A stretch of DNA of 64,000 bases from Macquaria australasica (GCA_005408345.1 SEMN01000015.1:2702001-2766000), one strand, 5' to 3'. Shown: positions 25,888-38,135, counted from the first letter of the stretch. Translations and numbers: made by a program. Notes: generated by a model not told the origin, from the sequence alone.

Positions 25888-27538
25888 CCCTGATAGAGAG
25901 CTTAGTGATGGCATCTTAAATTAAGAGTAGGAAGGACGACAGCTATATTGCAATGCTGATAATAAGGGCCAGCACAGTTCATGCTTATTACGCGGAGCAG
26001 AGAGTATGTTAGAAACAAGATGTTGCATGTGAGAGGCTGTAAAGTATTTTATCGCAATCTGCTGATTGTTTTTGGTGATAGATCTATGAAACTCGTTTCC
26101 TTGTTTGATTGGTTGTCATGTTTTGACTGTGTTTTTATCAGTAATTCATCAACAGATACAAACATGTATCTACTGGAACATTCAAATGTGTTCGTTCACC
26201 ATTCAAAGGATACACTATCACTGCTTAGGATTCAGCAGAGCCTTCTTTTGGCTTCCATTAGCTCACCTTGGAAAGTATTGATAAGGGCAGCTGTCTGATT
26301 CCCCCCCCCCCCCATTTATCTGCCTGTTTGTCTACCATCTGAAGTGCGTGTGCTTCAGTAAAGCACTTCCTCCCTGTTTTCTCCAACCTTTTGTTCATCT
26401 CCCTGTCTTCACACCTTTTACTGGACTCCCTCCCACCCCACTATTCTCATTCAGTGGTCCCTCTCTGCTTCCCCACCTATTATCTCAGGTGTGATGCCAG
26501 CATCGCCAAGCTGAGTGCTGGCGTGAGCTCTGGGGAGCGGCAGCTGATTAGACTGCAGCAGCAGGTGGCAGAGCTCAGGTCAGCGGCGGATGTACGGCTC
26601 AAAGAGCTGGAAGGCAAGGTGAGAGACGGTGCATCAGTGCTGACAAAGGGTTTGGCAGACAAAGCATGAGGCAGCAATTTAGCTGAAGTACAAAGCAGCT
26701 ACACCAGTGCCAAAAAGAAAATCTTTAATCTTTAATCAGTCAATCTTCTGATACATACTTGGACATATCAAAATTCTTGTTTATCTCTGTGACAATCAAG
26801 ACATCAAAACCTGGCAGAACTGTGCAAGAGGGAATCTTTAATATTGTAAAGCTAGAATGGAACATTGCATATTGTTAAGATACCATGATAGCAGCAGGGC
26901 TCTATGGCAATGTATGTCAGTAGGTCAGTACACTACTTCGGTCCAGATGGAAATATCTCAACAACTATTCAATGGAGTGCTTTGAAATTTTGTTCAGACA
27001 TTCGTGGTCCTCAGAAGATGAGCCTAATGAATTTGGTGATCCCCTTGCTTTTCCTCCTATTGGCACGAGCAGGTTGACATTTGTGGTTTTGAGTGAAATA
27101 TGTCAACAACTGGATGTATTGCCATAAAAGTTTGGTTTGACTTTGGTGATCCCTGAACTTTTCATCTAACACCATCATCAGGTCAAAATTTAAATTTATC
27201 CAATACTTTAGTTAGTTCTTTGTGTTTAGTGCTAACACGCTAAACTAAGATAATGAACATGTTAAGACGTAATACCTGTTAAACATCAACATGTTAGCAA
27301 TTATCACTGCAGCATGTTAGCATGCTGGAATAAGCATTAGCGCATAAGCACCGTTTAGCCTAAGTACAGACGATGTCAAGGTCTCTCCAAAACAGCTTTT
27401 ACTGCCATTTGTGTCAAATTTTCTTTACCTGATCAATATTATAAAAACAATACTAAAACCCTGGATTAGGACACATATGTCACACGTTATAATGCTCTCC
27501 ATTACTTTACTAATCTAAAGCTGACCACAACTGCCCTC

Positions 27539-27584
<46 letters not shown>

Positions 27585-30500
27585 GATTCAGCCTGCACTC
27601 AGTTCTGTTGGTGGCACATGGTGGTAAATCTCTGTGATGACAGCACATTAGCTGTGGAGCAGTGGTCAAGCATGTACCATAAAGATAATTGAAAGTGCAG
27701 AGGAAGTGGGTCACCGCTGTTACTCCCAGTCCTCCTGACTGGCCACAGGAGTGGTGCAGTGGCTCAATCAGCTCGACTCAGCAGAAACCACAAAGGGTAA
27801 AGGTCAGATCATGGAGCCGGCACCACAAGATGCTCCAGTGTCACAGCATGTGCTTTTGTGTTTTTCCTTTTTCCAGCTTCATCATCATCTGGGGAGACTG
27901 GAGGTCTCATTGTCAGAGCATTCCCAGGGCCAAAGGAGCTCCATGTCTGATCTGCAAACACAAGTTAAACTACTAGAGGCCAGGTAAGTTCATTAACTAA
28001 AGAGTAAGCACAACCCAAACACACCTGGGTCACTTGTTATAATACTAAGGCATGAATGCATTGGTCTGATTTCTTTTGATTTCTTCTTTCATCTTTTCAT
28101 GGAGTGACATCGGTGCAAAGTGGTGCTTCTGTACATTAACAGCAACAGCGTTAGCTGTGATTAGGAGTAAAAAAACAAAAGTGAAGACAACACATCTTAT
28201 CTCATGGTGCTAATGATTCGTGCAGACATACATACATACTGCTACAACGTATCCTTCCAGGGATTCACCTGATTATCAACCCTGTTTTGGGGAAATTGGG
28301 CTGCTACTAAACATGCAAACAATGTCTAATATCAGTATTTACATGAAGATGGTATTTCACAATAATTCTCTAAGTGTTCCTTTAAACACTGTATGTTAGA
28401 AACGTCTGTGGACATAACTTTTAATTTAACATTTGCTTTAAACTCCATACTTTCTCCAGACTTGAATTTCTTGAAGACTATTCTGTATTCAGTGTGCTGC
28501 TTGTGACTGGGACGTATGGCCATTGTCTAATTTGCCTAATTTATCTTTTAGCAGGGCTCCACAAGTGACTGATTTTGTTCCCTTTTTCATTTTGCCCAGA
28601 CCCACATAATAAAGAAAAATCTATGAGTTACTAATTTGCTAATATCCCCAGTCTGTCCTAACTCTCTCTACAGCCGCTTCAAGCTGGGCATTTCAGAGCC
28701 ATGGCCGTCTCAAAATATTGATGCCAGAGGCTCAGAAAAGTTGTTTGTTACGTTGATTTACTGATCCAGCTGATAAATAATCGCAATTGGCAGCAATATG
28801 CAAAATGAATCGCATAGTTTTACCATGGGGGAAACAGAAGCAGAGAGACATGAATGATGACTACGCTCTATTTAGTAATGTTGTAGATCTGTAATGGAAA
28901 CCAGGTCACTTATCATGTTAGAACCAAAAGAACAATAGATAAAAATAGATGAAAAGCAACACTGTCTGCGTTTCTGAAACAGGTAGAATAATGACAAGAA
29001 CAAAAAACAAATAACAAATACCTACCAATATTATATCTTCCATCCACCCATCCAGGGTTGACCATAGATGTGTCATCCTTAAATAGTCCCAAACTCGTCA
29101 ATGATGATACTCTCTAAACTTGACCTGCCTTCTCTGTTGTGTTGCCAAGTCATTTTGAAGCAAACACAGCGGATTTCAGAGGGTCCTTCACTAACCTTCA
29201 GTCCACAGGGGGGCCTCAGTAGATTTTACACCCCCCCCTGGCTTTTTGTTAAACATTCAAAGACAATATCCTTTTAGCTCTGACCACCTAATTTATGGCT
29301 AAGATACACTGAGTCGCAACTACTGTCAGGCCACTTTTGTTAGAAGCAACTTAGCTACAGTAATTAGGGCCGCAAAACCTAGAACAAGACATCTATCAAT
29401 CAAGGTCCCTTTGGTTTTCACAAATAAAACCCAATATCCAAAGTCTACAACAGTTTGAGCCCCCCATGTTTGAAATCCAATGTGTTTGCGAGTGTATTTT
29501 TATCCTGTCAGATCGGGTGATTCAAATGGTGTCAGGTCATTGACAGTTTGGAATTAGAGAGCACACCTTTCGAATCCTCTTCTAAGATGCCTACACACAC
29601 TCAATAGAAAGGAGAGCCGCCCACAGGGTGTCACTGTGTCATACGTCATCTTACATTACTTGACTGTAACTTCCATCTAGATGCTGGCCAGAGCCACAAT
29701 TCGGCTTGTTCTACTGCTCACAGCACGAGGCCACTGACGAAAAGGAATCAACCGTGTTTGATAATAAGTTTCAGACAAGCTCAAGAACACAAAGACAGCA
29801 ATTAAATGGAAGCACACTGACCCTCTTACAACAGGGAAATGATAAACCTCCATGGAGACTATGAAATCTCATCTAACACGCCCAAAACAGCTGTCCTGTT
29901 GTCTAGTGTACGCCTGGCTTAACAACTGTCAACATTAGCCAGATTAGCCAGTCATCGTGGTGTTATAAATGAGGTATCTCTGCAGCAGCAGACATGTAGA
30001 GGTCAATTAATTTGTAGCAGGAGTCTGATTTCTATTGTGGTCAAACACAGACTCACACATCGCATTTGCCTCATTGATTTTCTCATTTCTCCCAAAAGAG
30101 AAATTCCCAATGAGACAGGGTGCATTGTGTCCTACACTACAATACAGCCCACACAATATTTCACTCAGCATGTCCAAGGTTGCTGCTTTCATCTGAGACA
30201 CTTGTTGACCCAATGGGCTGTGAGTAATGTGAGCTACATATAAATGGCAACCTCTTAAGATGAACAAGTGTTTCTTAACTGCTCATGCAGCATCATGTTA
30301 CAAGTCAAATCTATATAATATTATATTTGAAAATAAAATAAATATTAGTAGTACTTTGATGAATATGGTGTTTGAAACAATCTGCAAATGTGTATCTCTA
30401 AGCATATGTGTGCTTATGTTTGCATGTGTACAGATGTGCATTCAGCTATTTGGCTATGTGAGCTTGTGTGCCTCTATGCACATAATAGTAGCAGCACCCA

Positions 30501-31921
30501 AACGCAGAGTAACAGTGTTGCTCCTGCTGAAGCTGGCATCAACTCAACCAAAAAAAAAAAGAAGGCGCTATTGCTGAGGAAGTCTCACCTCTAATTACCA
30601 AAGAAAGAAGTCAATTCTGACACTGACAAACACTGACTTTCAAACAGCTTCAACCAGCTGAACATGAAGCTTCTTGCTTTTAAAATAAAGTGACAGAATG
30701 TCAGTTGTTGATTTATGATTGACATTCTGTTTTCACACCACAAACGTTTTACTCAGTGCAAAGACAAGGAGGTGCCAATAAAGTATTGGTTATGGAAACA
30801 GACAAATTCTTATTTCAATGCCAAGCACCAAGTAGTGCCAAGTAGGAGCTGTGTATAATGGGCCTAAATTTACAGCCAGCACTCAGGTTTCCAGGTATTA
30901 GTCAGTTTGTTTGCATTTTTAAGATATTTATAATCTAATCCAATCTACTAATGGCATTTTCTGTGCCTAGTTTGAAAAAAGAAACCATGCAGAATAATGT
31001 AATTTGCAACTTCATTACTTTCATCTGTGACTGCATTTTCAAAGTAAAGCCTTCCACATTTCTTTCTATTCCTGATGGCTTTGCAGGATGTCAGGTGAAC
31101 TGAAGGAAGCCAAGGAGCAGACAGATTCGCTGAGGAGGTGGACTGAACAACAGCTCAACAGCTCAGTCCAGGACTGCACACAACAGCAGGACAAAATGGT
31201 ACCGTAGCTGTCAGTTTGATCCACAGTTTATGTCATGATATCCACAATAACAAAACGCAAGGAATGTTGCCCAGGCCACATTCAGAATATGGTATATCTG
31301 TACATTTTGTCTCCTTTGCCTTTACTGTCCTTTCGAGTTTTCTCATGCCTCCATCAAGTTTTCAGGATCTGCAAGAGACAACTTTTTTTGTGTGTGGTGT
31401 TCAAATGTGCAGGCTTCAGTCACACGTTTTGAGCTGTGACTCAGCAAAAAATATAAAGACTTAACTTTGAAAAATGCTAATCAGGTGGAACAGATGCTGA
31501 GAAAGCTGCAGAGGGTTGGGGGGGGGGGGGGGCTGTCATATAATTGCACACTTAGTAAAGAAGCTGTTGCTTCTTGCCCCTTCTCCAGTTTTATTTGCAA
31601 TATTGTTTTTTGTTTCATTTTACTGCCATCAAAAATCTTTGAAAGCTTTAGCTCAATTTTTGCCTGATGAACAGCACCCTCTTTCTGTTTCATGCCATAG
31701 GAAAACAGTAAAATGCACTGAAGCAGCTGCAAGTCTTCTTGGTAGTGACCTTGTCGGTTAGAGAAAAATCTCAAAAGTCATGTGGCTCTGAATTTGTGAA
31801 GCTCAAATGACAGAAGCAGCACCTTAAAATCTGGATTTTAAAAAATGCTCAGGACTGGTCACATGTACAGTGTGAGGATTATAAACCTGTTGTGCAGTAC
31901 TGTAAGTCTGAAATCTTAGTT

Positions 31922-31999
<78 letters not shown>

Positions 32000-34157
32000 C
32001 TGTGCTCAGTTAGAGGCAGCGTCTAGATTAGCTGACCGGCTACGTGCTCTGGTGGCCCGTGTGGAGCAGTTTGAGACCCAGCGGGACCAGGCCGACCGCA
32101 GTCATGCGGATCAGCTGAAACACGCTGAAACCAAACTCAGTAAAAGAATGACCTCAGTGGAGAGCAGCCTCCATCAGGAGCTGCAGCTGCTCAAACAGGA
32201 ATACCACAAAGGTGGGTGAGCACTGTCTGTAACTTGCTGTCATCAGTGAGTAAACACACACATACTACATGTACCTTACCACATACGTCAAGGAAAAACT
32301 GCACATGCAAGAACGCTTCACAAAAGAGTCAGAAAAAGAGAGCGAGGTCTGTTCATAATTAGTCATAAATTGAAGTGACCTAACTACTTGACTGATATAA
32401 TTCATTTATTTTGCCCACAAATGAGATGCTTAATATCCCGGTTAATGACAGTGGTCAATGACTTGGAGATGACCTCTTAAATTAAGCATGAGGAGAGAGC
32501 TATATTTGAACTAATCTGGTAGTAAGGGCAGCAAAGTTCACATGCGCAGGAGGCAGCATGCCTAATTCAGAAGCTTTTTAACTCACACGTCATGTGGTTT
32601 CATCAAATAGTTACTTTTGTATACATTTTATTCTTAATTGTGTCAACCACATCGTAAAGTGGGTTTGTGTATTTCTCTTATTCTAGATAGTAGAACTATT
32701 TTAATTATTATTTCAAGGAGAAACATGACTACCTGATCAGAACCAGAACAGTGATGGATTAAATGACTCCATCAGGATTGGCCTCTAACTGGCCTGAAAA
32801 TCTCTTGGACAGGCCAAGATCAGATTCATGTGGCAGGCAACAGACTTGGACTATCTAACTGTTATATCCTACTCAACATAATTGTCTGAAATATATAGAT
32901 TTTCAATATACAAATCTATTTCTAAAGACGTGGTCAGCTGAGCCAATCAAACCCCTCTCTCTTTATGTGACAAAGAAAAGTACCAGCAACACACTAACTA
33001 ACATGAGCTCCTAATCTAAAATGCAAATGCAGCAGGGATTTTACCCAGATTAAATTAGATGGACATGAGCTACAGCTGCTTCGTGTAGCTACCTCAAAGC
33101 TAATAAGTCATACATGCCATAGGAATACACAGCTATCCAGGCAACACAGTACAGGAGCTCAGCTCTGCATTGAGCTGCTGTTGACATCAATTCCCATCTC
33201 ACTGCTGCGTCAATTGGAAGCTCATTTCCCAGGAGCCCTGGCACAAGATCTCAAACCTTCCCCACTTTCTGTCAACCTCTCTCAGTCTCCAGCTCTTATT
33301 AAAGTGTAGACAAATAGAAAACAGGCAAAGCCTCCCTCTGTAAATAAGAGCAGGGGTAAACTACTCTATAAATCACCGCTCAGCCACTGAACTCAGTGCC
33401 AAAGAGCCATCCCTCCGTCTATCCATCGCCCTATTTTAAGTATAGGATGAAATAATGGAAGGAGATGGTAATAGAGGGGAGAAAAGCAATGCATAATTGA
33501 TGAGTGTCGTAAATATTCGTGGCAAGACAGGCGGGGATTCTGAAAGAGAAGGAGAGAGATTTAATATCCCATCATTGTACAAGAAAGTTTATCCTTCTTT
33601 CTCACAGTTCACAGTGACTGAATATTACTTCTTAGAGTGCATGCAATATTGAAACATATTTCCATTTTAGGCAGTATGTTCTTAACTACCCAATGATGTC
33701 ATGGAAACTGATGATTAGGACCAAAGACAATTTTAACCAGAGATTAGAAACACAGACCACCAGGATATTAGAGAGAGCAAAATACACGCTAACATCATTA
33801 ATTGAAACTAAATAGAAATGTAACAGGTTTTTGCAACTGTTACTATAACAGCAAATGAAACATGGTGAGAGCCAACACGAACTATCACAAAGGTCACATT
33901 AAAGTTAATTATAAGCAGACCAAAAGCCCAACTCAGTATCAATATAACACCAGCAGTATTCATTATTTTATTAATTTTCACCTCAAATGCATTTCTGGTG
34001 TCTGGTGCCTCTCTTTGGGACAGGGTTCCTGTCTGTGCATGATGCCATTGAGTCCCTGAGGCAGATAGGTGACATCAAATCCCGCCTTGACAAGGAGAAG
34101 CTTCAGAAGGATATCAGGCACATCTGCAGCAAAGTGGCAGAGCTCAGTGACGTGTGA
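23156..34157 (+). CDS. fam81b: FAM81B, coiled-coil protein, eight coding exons
   Basis: This is the orthologue of FAM81B, a coiled-coil protein of unclear function. Coding exons are 23156-23199, 23703-23910, 24773-24891, 26489-26618, 27877-27983, 31087-31198, 32010-32211 and 34024-34157. All introns are GT-AG and phases are consistent, giving 351 aa. Diagnostic segments shared with the remembered human protein are LLEQAFRIKEE, RKLLENHILTIT, the invariant GDLRGRVARCDASIAKLS, and the C-terminus FLSVHDAIESLRQI...KVAELSDV (human FKSIHDSLSSLQQI...KIVELQEV). Most of the chain is predicted heptad coiled coil. The start MSLESKLQPYQNP gives a much shorter N-terminus than human (452 aa), so an upstream coding exon could be missing. 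The acceptor of exon 7 abuts a long (TG)n tract. A poly(A) signal lies 52 bp past the stop. FAM81A was considered, but synteny with MCTP1, SKIC3 and ARSK favours FAM81B. Confidence 0.92.
25793..25883. repeat. (CA)n microsatellite, about 45 units
   Basis: This is an uninterrupted CA run of about 90 bp in FAM81B intron 3. Confidence 0.97.
26900..27380. repeat. Dispersed repeat resembling one common in acanthomorph fishes
   Basis: In FAM81B intron 4, a block contains phrases I associate with an abundant unclassified interspersed repeat of perch-like fishes: caacaactattcaatggag, tttggtgatccc repeated, tcaggtcaaaattt, and tgctaacacgctaaactaag followed by several catgttagca words. No open frame or clear terminal repeats are visible. 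The assignment is from memory of the pattern and gives no superfamily. Confidence 0.6.
27539..27577. repeat. (CA)n microsatellite
   Basis: This is a CA run of about 38 bp in FAM81B intron 4. Confidence 0.95.
31926..31998. repeat. (TG)n tract abutting the FAM81B exon 7 acceptor
   Basis: About 36 TG units end 11 bp before exon 7 (starts 32010) on the sense strand. The tract occupies the position where a polypyrimidine tract and branch region would normally lie. The remaining link is ttctgtgctcag. Confidence 0.97.
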
Positions 34158-34208
34158 CATTATCAGCTGAAGAGGAGCCCCTTGTTAATGTTGCACCTAT
34201 CCTGAAGC

Positions 34209-34214
34209 AATAAA
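34209..34214 (+). terminator. FAM81B poly(A) signal
   Basis: This is an AATAAA 52 bp downstream of the FAM81B stop codon (34155-34157), followed by a TG-rich region. Confidence 0.75.
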
Positions 34215-34827
34215 AAGAGTCAAACTAATTTTAAACCAAAAGGCATGCCTGTGAGTGACAGTGTTAATTGTTTCCTCGCTGGATTTTTTTCACATCTTAT
34301 TCTATGAGCCCACAGCTATTTAGACTATGGCAATATTTAATTGAATCACTCGTTAGAGAAATTATCTTGCAATTTGAAGTGGAATACCTTTTGTGAAATG
34401 TTAGGCAATTTAATTACAGAAATCTGATATTTTTGTGAAAGATTAGGTTTTTTAAAAGCCATTCATATTTGCCAATGTCAGTGACAGGTGCTGTTAACTG
34501 TGTGCAATTTAAAAGGGTAAGAAGATTAATTGTCTACCATTTCAAACCTTTTAACTTCAAAACATACAGGATTCAGCCATGATTTGTCATTCATGCAGTC
34601 TTAACCCTTTTTTTAAATAAATGAAAATGTAATGATATATATACATCGCTAGTATTTGTGTGTGTCAAGTAATGTAATTTTATAGTAGCTATTTTAATTG
34701 TCTGTATTGTACTGTTTAAAAACAGGCTATTACAGTCTACAAGTGCATACAGTACAGTATACTGAAATCTAATTTGGAGGTCAAAGTCAAATCACTGCTT
34801 GTGAACATGGAAGCGTTGAATTGAAAT

Positions 34828-34901
34828 TGGCCCGTACGGGGATCGAACCCGCGACCTTGGCGTTATTAGCACCACGCTCTAACCAACTGAGCTAACCGGC
34901 C
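34828..34901 (-). tRNA. tRNA-Ile (anticodon AAU), copy 1
   Basis: Read on the minus strand this is a 74-nt tRNA. The acceptor arm GGCCGGT pairs with ACGGGCC with discriminator A (stem positions pair with minor exceptions), the A-box is TAGCTCAGTTGG, the B-box is GGTTCGATCC, and the anticodon loop CTAATAA carries anticodon AAU. No intron is present. The sequence is identical to the second copy at 38062-38135. It lies divergently about 55 bp from the interferon-element region of the first Gig2 gene. A run of T on its own strand should serve as the polymerase III terminator, but the best run in the adjacent 3' flank is weak. Confidence 0.95.
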
Positions 34902-34955
34902 TTGGACTTCAGCGGTTATGACGTAATCAAAACTGTAAATGAAACCTACTGAACA

Positions 34956-34968
34956 GAAAGTAAACGTT
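34956..34968 (+). promoter_or_regulatory. Degenerate ISRE-like element upstream of Gig2 copy 1
   Basis: The sequence gaaagtaaacgtt aligns base for base with the perfect ISRE of copy 2 (gaaagtgaaagtt) but differs at two positions, breaking the second GAAA half-site. It lies in the same place relative to the conserved first-exon donor (gacg followed by gtaag, at 35004). Confidence 0.5.
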
Positions 34969-35149
34969 ACCGTACTGACAAAGAAAAGGACTCCTCACTG
35001 ACGGTAAGCTTTAAATATTTGAGACTTTTATTTAGCTAAATCTATAGAGAAAGTCAACAAAATAACTAACAGGAGTGATAATGTAGAATGATAGTGTTCA
35101 GGCTGACAGAGGCTAAGATGTAAAAATATGAGGAAGCAACAAAAGACAC

Positions 35150-35215
35150 AAGGCACGTTCATTTGTATAGCACCTCTCAACCACAAGGCCATTCAGAGTG
35201 CTTTAAATAAAACAT
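35150..35215. repeat. Possible interspersed repeat fragment in Gig2 copy 1 intron
   Basis: The phrases catttgtatagcacctctca and attcagagtgctttaaataa resemble a module seen in many fish SINE-like repeats. The fragment is short and was assigned by resemblance only. Confidence 0.4.
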
Positions 35216-35704
35216 AAGAAGGCATTAAGACAAAGAAATACAGTACATATGAAGACACAAATAAGATTGAAAAAAATTCAAATAAGTTAGAGATAAAGAT
35301 AAGGATAAAAAAAAAAATTGAAGAGAGTAAACCAGAGAATTAAAATGAGCAGTGGCAAGGGACTTACGCTTACTTGCATTTTCATTTGCACAACAAAACC
35401 TAATGAGAAAGATACATAAAAATAGAAATGCACTTCTCGATAGATAACATTGTTTCAAGTAAGTTCAACTTAGCTTTGGTTATTATAGGAGAGGGGGTGA
35501 CTTTCTTCTTCCAAAGGGGTGATTGACAGAAAAAGTTTGAGAACCACCTGGCTAGACTAACCAAATGGCTCTGTGGTTAAGTAAAAGTTACACCCTGATT
35601 GCTCTTAAATCTGCTATGTCGTGATGCCACATTTCTGAATTCCTTTCTCACAGAGCTGCAGATCTTTGCGTAACTTGAACAATCGGCCACATTCCTAAAT
35701 CAGG

Positions 35705-36385
35705 ATGTCAGTGCAGTTCTCCGGCTGGGAAGTGATCGACGATGGTGCTTCTTTTCCTGGTGTGGACCTGGCGCCATCCCAGAAACCCCAAAAACAGGGC
35801 ATCTACAGAATGTACCATGGGACCAGCATTGCCAGCGCACGCCACATCATTGCCAATGGTTTTAAACAGTCATCAGGTGGCTTGCTGGGAAGGGGCGTGT
35901 ATGTCAGTCGTAATATAAAAAAGGCATCTCATTATCCACAGAGAGGTCCGGATAGTGACCGTGTGGTCCTTGAGCTACGTGTGCGTGTTGGCCGTGTCAA
36001 GCGTATTAACAAGGACAACCATCCTATGCAGAACACCTGGAACGCAAATGGCTACGATACTGCTTGGGTACCCCCCAAATGTGGCATGAAAGCTGTGCCC
36101 AGTGGCCTAGAGGAGGATTGTGTGTTTGACCCCAAAAGAGTGAAGGTGGTAGGCATTGCAAAGGCACCAGACACCAAAACACTGACCGAGCTTCAACAGC
36201 TTCTATCAAAAACATCCAAAAGACCAGGAGGGGGAGGTGCTGGTGAGGCAGATGTGTGTTCACTGTGCAAGAGAAAGACCCAGCAGGGTTCTTCACACAT
36301 CAAGCAACAGTGCTGGAAGTGTGGGCAAAACATCTGCATTCTCATGTCCAAGCATTTCTGTCCAGCCAAACCCCGACAGGGGTGA
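35705..36385 (+). CDS. Gig2-like PARP-domain protein, copy 1
   Basis: This 226-aa protein belongs to the Gig2 family, interferon/virus-inducible fish proteins with a PARP-like fold. The core runs from about residue 33 to 155. MYHGT (H38), GRGVYVS (Y66) and SGLEEDC (E136/E137) stand where PARPs carry the His-Tyr-Glu triad, so NAD binding is possible but unproven. The C-terminus has a Cys cluster (C185, C188, C203, C206, then C211 and C219) resembling a zinc-binding knuckle, separated from the core by a Gly-rich linker. The whole coding region lies in one exon starting at about 35654. A non-coding first exon appears to end at the donor at 35004, giving a 650-bp 5' UTR intron. Copy 2 is about three-quarters identical and has the same structure. 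The upstream ISRE is degraded here. A poly(A) signal lies at 36897. Confidence 0.88.
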   Translation: MSVQFSGWEVIDDGASFPGVDLAPSQKPQKQGIYRMYHGTSIASARHIIANGFKQSSGGLLGRGVYVSRNIKKASHYPQRGPDSDRVVLELRVRVGRVKRINKDNHPMQNTWNANGYDTAWVPPKCGMKAVPSGLEEDCVFDPKRVKVVGIAKAPDTKTLTELQQLLSKTSKRPGGGGAGEADVCSLCKRKTQQGSSHIKQQCWKCGQNICILMSKHFCPAKPRQG

Positions 36386-36896
36386 GGGAAGAAGATACCT
36401 TGAAAAACGGAGTGGAGTTGTGATGCTAAGAGGATCCACGTCCATCCACGTCCTTTGTATGTGCTGAAGGCGGAGTGGAGGGAAAACTAAACTTGATATA
36501 GATTAGAGTCTTTATAAACTCAGGGTATCATCATACTTTGTAAACAGGACTCATTGTCTCAATCTTTTCCTTCCATAAAGCAATAACTGTAATTGGTACA
36601 ACATGTTCAAATAGTTACTGCTGGACATGTTTTGGGGATCTCAGGTGATCTGCAAAATCCTATTCATGAACTGACATCTTATAGTAAGCCATTCATTTTA
36701 CTCTCATTGTCATTTCTTTTTTCTGCTGCACTTGCTTTATATTATTCAGTGATCAGCATGCATTATGATCACATGCAATCATGATGAGACACCATATGTA
36801 AAGCAAAATTACTTTTTTCTTGTCAGTGGACAATTATTATTTTACTGAAAGTATTTAAATTGACTGTACACTACATCATGTAACAGAACTAAAGCC

Positions 36897-36902
36897 AATA
36901 AA
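36897..36902 (+). terminator. Poly(A) signal of Gig2 copy 1
   Basis: This AATAAA occurs in the context aaagccaataaatgt, which is shared with copy 2 (40348) and shows that the duplicated unit includes the 3' UTR. Confidence 0.7.
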
Positions 36903-36983
36903 TGTAATTGTTATATTATCAGACCCATAATGTACAGTTTGAAATGATTCCATAGTTAGTTACTTACTTAGTTTTGTTGCAAA

Positions 36984-37165
36984 ATTCAGGATGGTGAAGG
37001 GTAGTAAGCAGTGAATGAAACATTCATTGTTTCCAAAATTACATGCAAAAAAGATGAAAGAACATGTTCACAATCACAAGTTGTGGTGAAAACTAAACAG
37101 CCAGTACAGAGATATTTTTCAGAACAAAAGTATGACTAAATTCAATTTCCTATTCATGTGCTACA
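36984..37165 (-). pseudogene. Decayed copy of SKIC3 last exon and flanking intron
   Basis: This segment aligns with 40503-40712, which contains the functional last exon of SKIC3 (40508-40588). Shared landmarks in order are caaaattcaggatg, agtaagcagtgaat (copy 2: gcaagcagtgaat), cattcatt, an A-rich run, atgttcac, caagttgtggtgaa and acaaaagtatgacta. Relative to the functional exon, this copy has a deletion of about 20 bp and small insertions that shift the frame, and it has lost a recognisable acceptor next to the exon. It lies behind Gig2 copy 1, as the real exon lies behind Gig2 copy 2, so it is a by-product of the tandem duplication. Confidence 0.8.
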
Positions 37166-37452
37166 GGGAGACAGACCTGCCGGCTGCAAGTCTGAATTCT
37201 AACTAAAGATATGAGGAAAGGCTGGATTATCAAATAGTGCTTTTTTCAGGCTGATACAAAAATAGAAAGTGTTTTCCAATTTACATGACACAGACTTGTG
37301 TAGTTTGATTTCTAAAGGCAGAGCCATGGGAGTTACAAAATGTAATGGCCTTGTTATCTGAGGCCAGGAAAAAGGAAAAAGGATACAGCTTCTCGCAGCG
37401 CACACTACATTGGGTTGTTCACTTGGCCTTGTTCACTACATCATAACAATGA

Positions 37453-37882
37453 CCGGATTAACCTGCAAAAGGGCCCCAGGGCAAAAATAAGCTTCTGGGA
37501 CACAGCCTTGTCCGTGCACTTTATACAGTATTCCTCTGCTGGGATACTACCTGGCCTCAAGTCTGTGTGTGGTAATATGATAAAACACAAACTAATTTAG
37601 GATTATGCACCATGTAAACACAATGACTTCTCAGATAATTAAGCTCTTAATGCTAGATTTCAACACAGGATCTCTGTTCAAGACAGGGCCTCGAGATCAG
37701 GTACTAAAGCTGCACCCACCTTAAAGCCCTTATCATGTCATCTGATATTAAGCTTTAGTAGTACATATTCCCAAACAAAGTTACAGTTAGTCATATCACC
37801 AAAACCAATTGCAACACAGCGAATCTGGGGCTTTTTGCAGCCCCTGGGGGCAGTGGCCCTTGCCCAGTTGTTAATCCAGCCT
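37453..37882. mobile_element. Possible non-autonomous DNA element with inverted ends
   Basis: The left end (ggattaacctgcaaaagggc) and the reverse complement of the right end (ggattaacaactgggcaagg) are similar over about 30 bp, suggesting degenerate terminal inverted repeats around a 430-bp element without an open frame. It sits in the spacer between the two tRNA-Gig2 units. The word agcttctgggacaca occurs near its left end (37490) and again at 38030, just before the second tRNA. No target-site duplication was identified. Confidence 0.4.
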
Positions 37883-38061
37883 CCTTTTTCTAAATCATGC
37901 AGCTGACATGAAATGTAATACAGTATCCTAAATGCAGTCTTATAACAAGGCAAAAAGAAAAATAGCTTAAATTGGGAAGTAGAATCATCGTATATCTTTA
38001 AAATTTATTATTTGCCAATTTTCATTGACAGCTTCTGGGACACAATGCAATATAAAGAAGT

Positions 38062-38135
38062 TGGCCCGTACGGGGATCGAACCCGCGACCTTGGCGTTAT
38101 TAGCACCACGCTCTAACCAACTGAGCTAACCGGCC
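38062..38135 (-). tRNA. tRNA-Ile (anticodon AAU), copy 2
   Basis: This sequence is identical to the tRNA at 34828-34901, with the same A-box, B-box, AAU anticodon loop and discriminator A. It lies divergently about 115 bp upstream of the ISRE of Gig2 copy 2. Sequence just beyond its 3' end does not resemble that beyond copy 1, so the left boundary of the duplicated unit falls at or near the tRNA 3' end. Confidence 0.95.
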
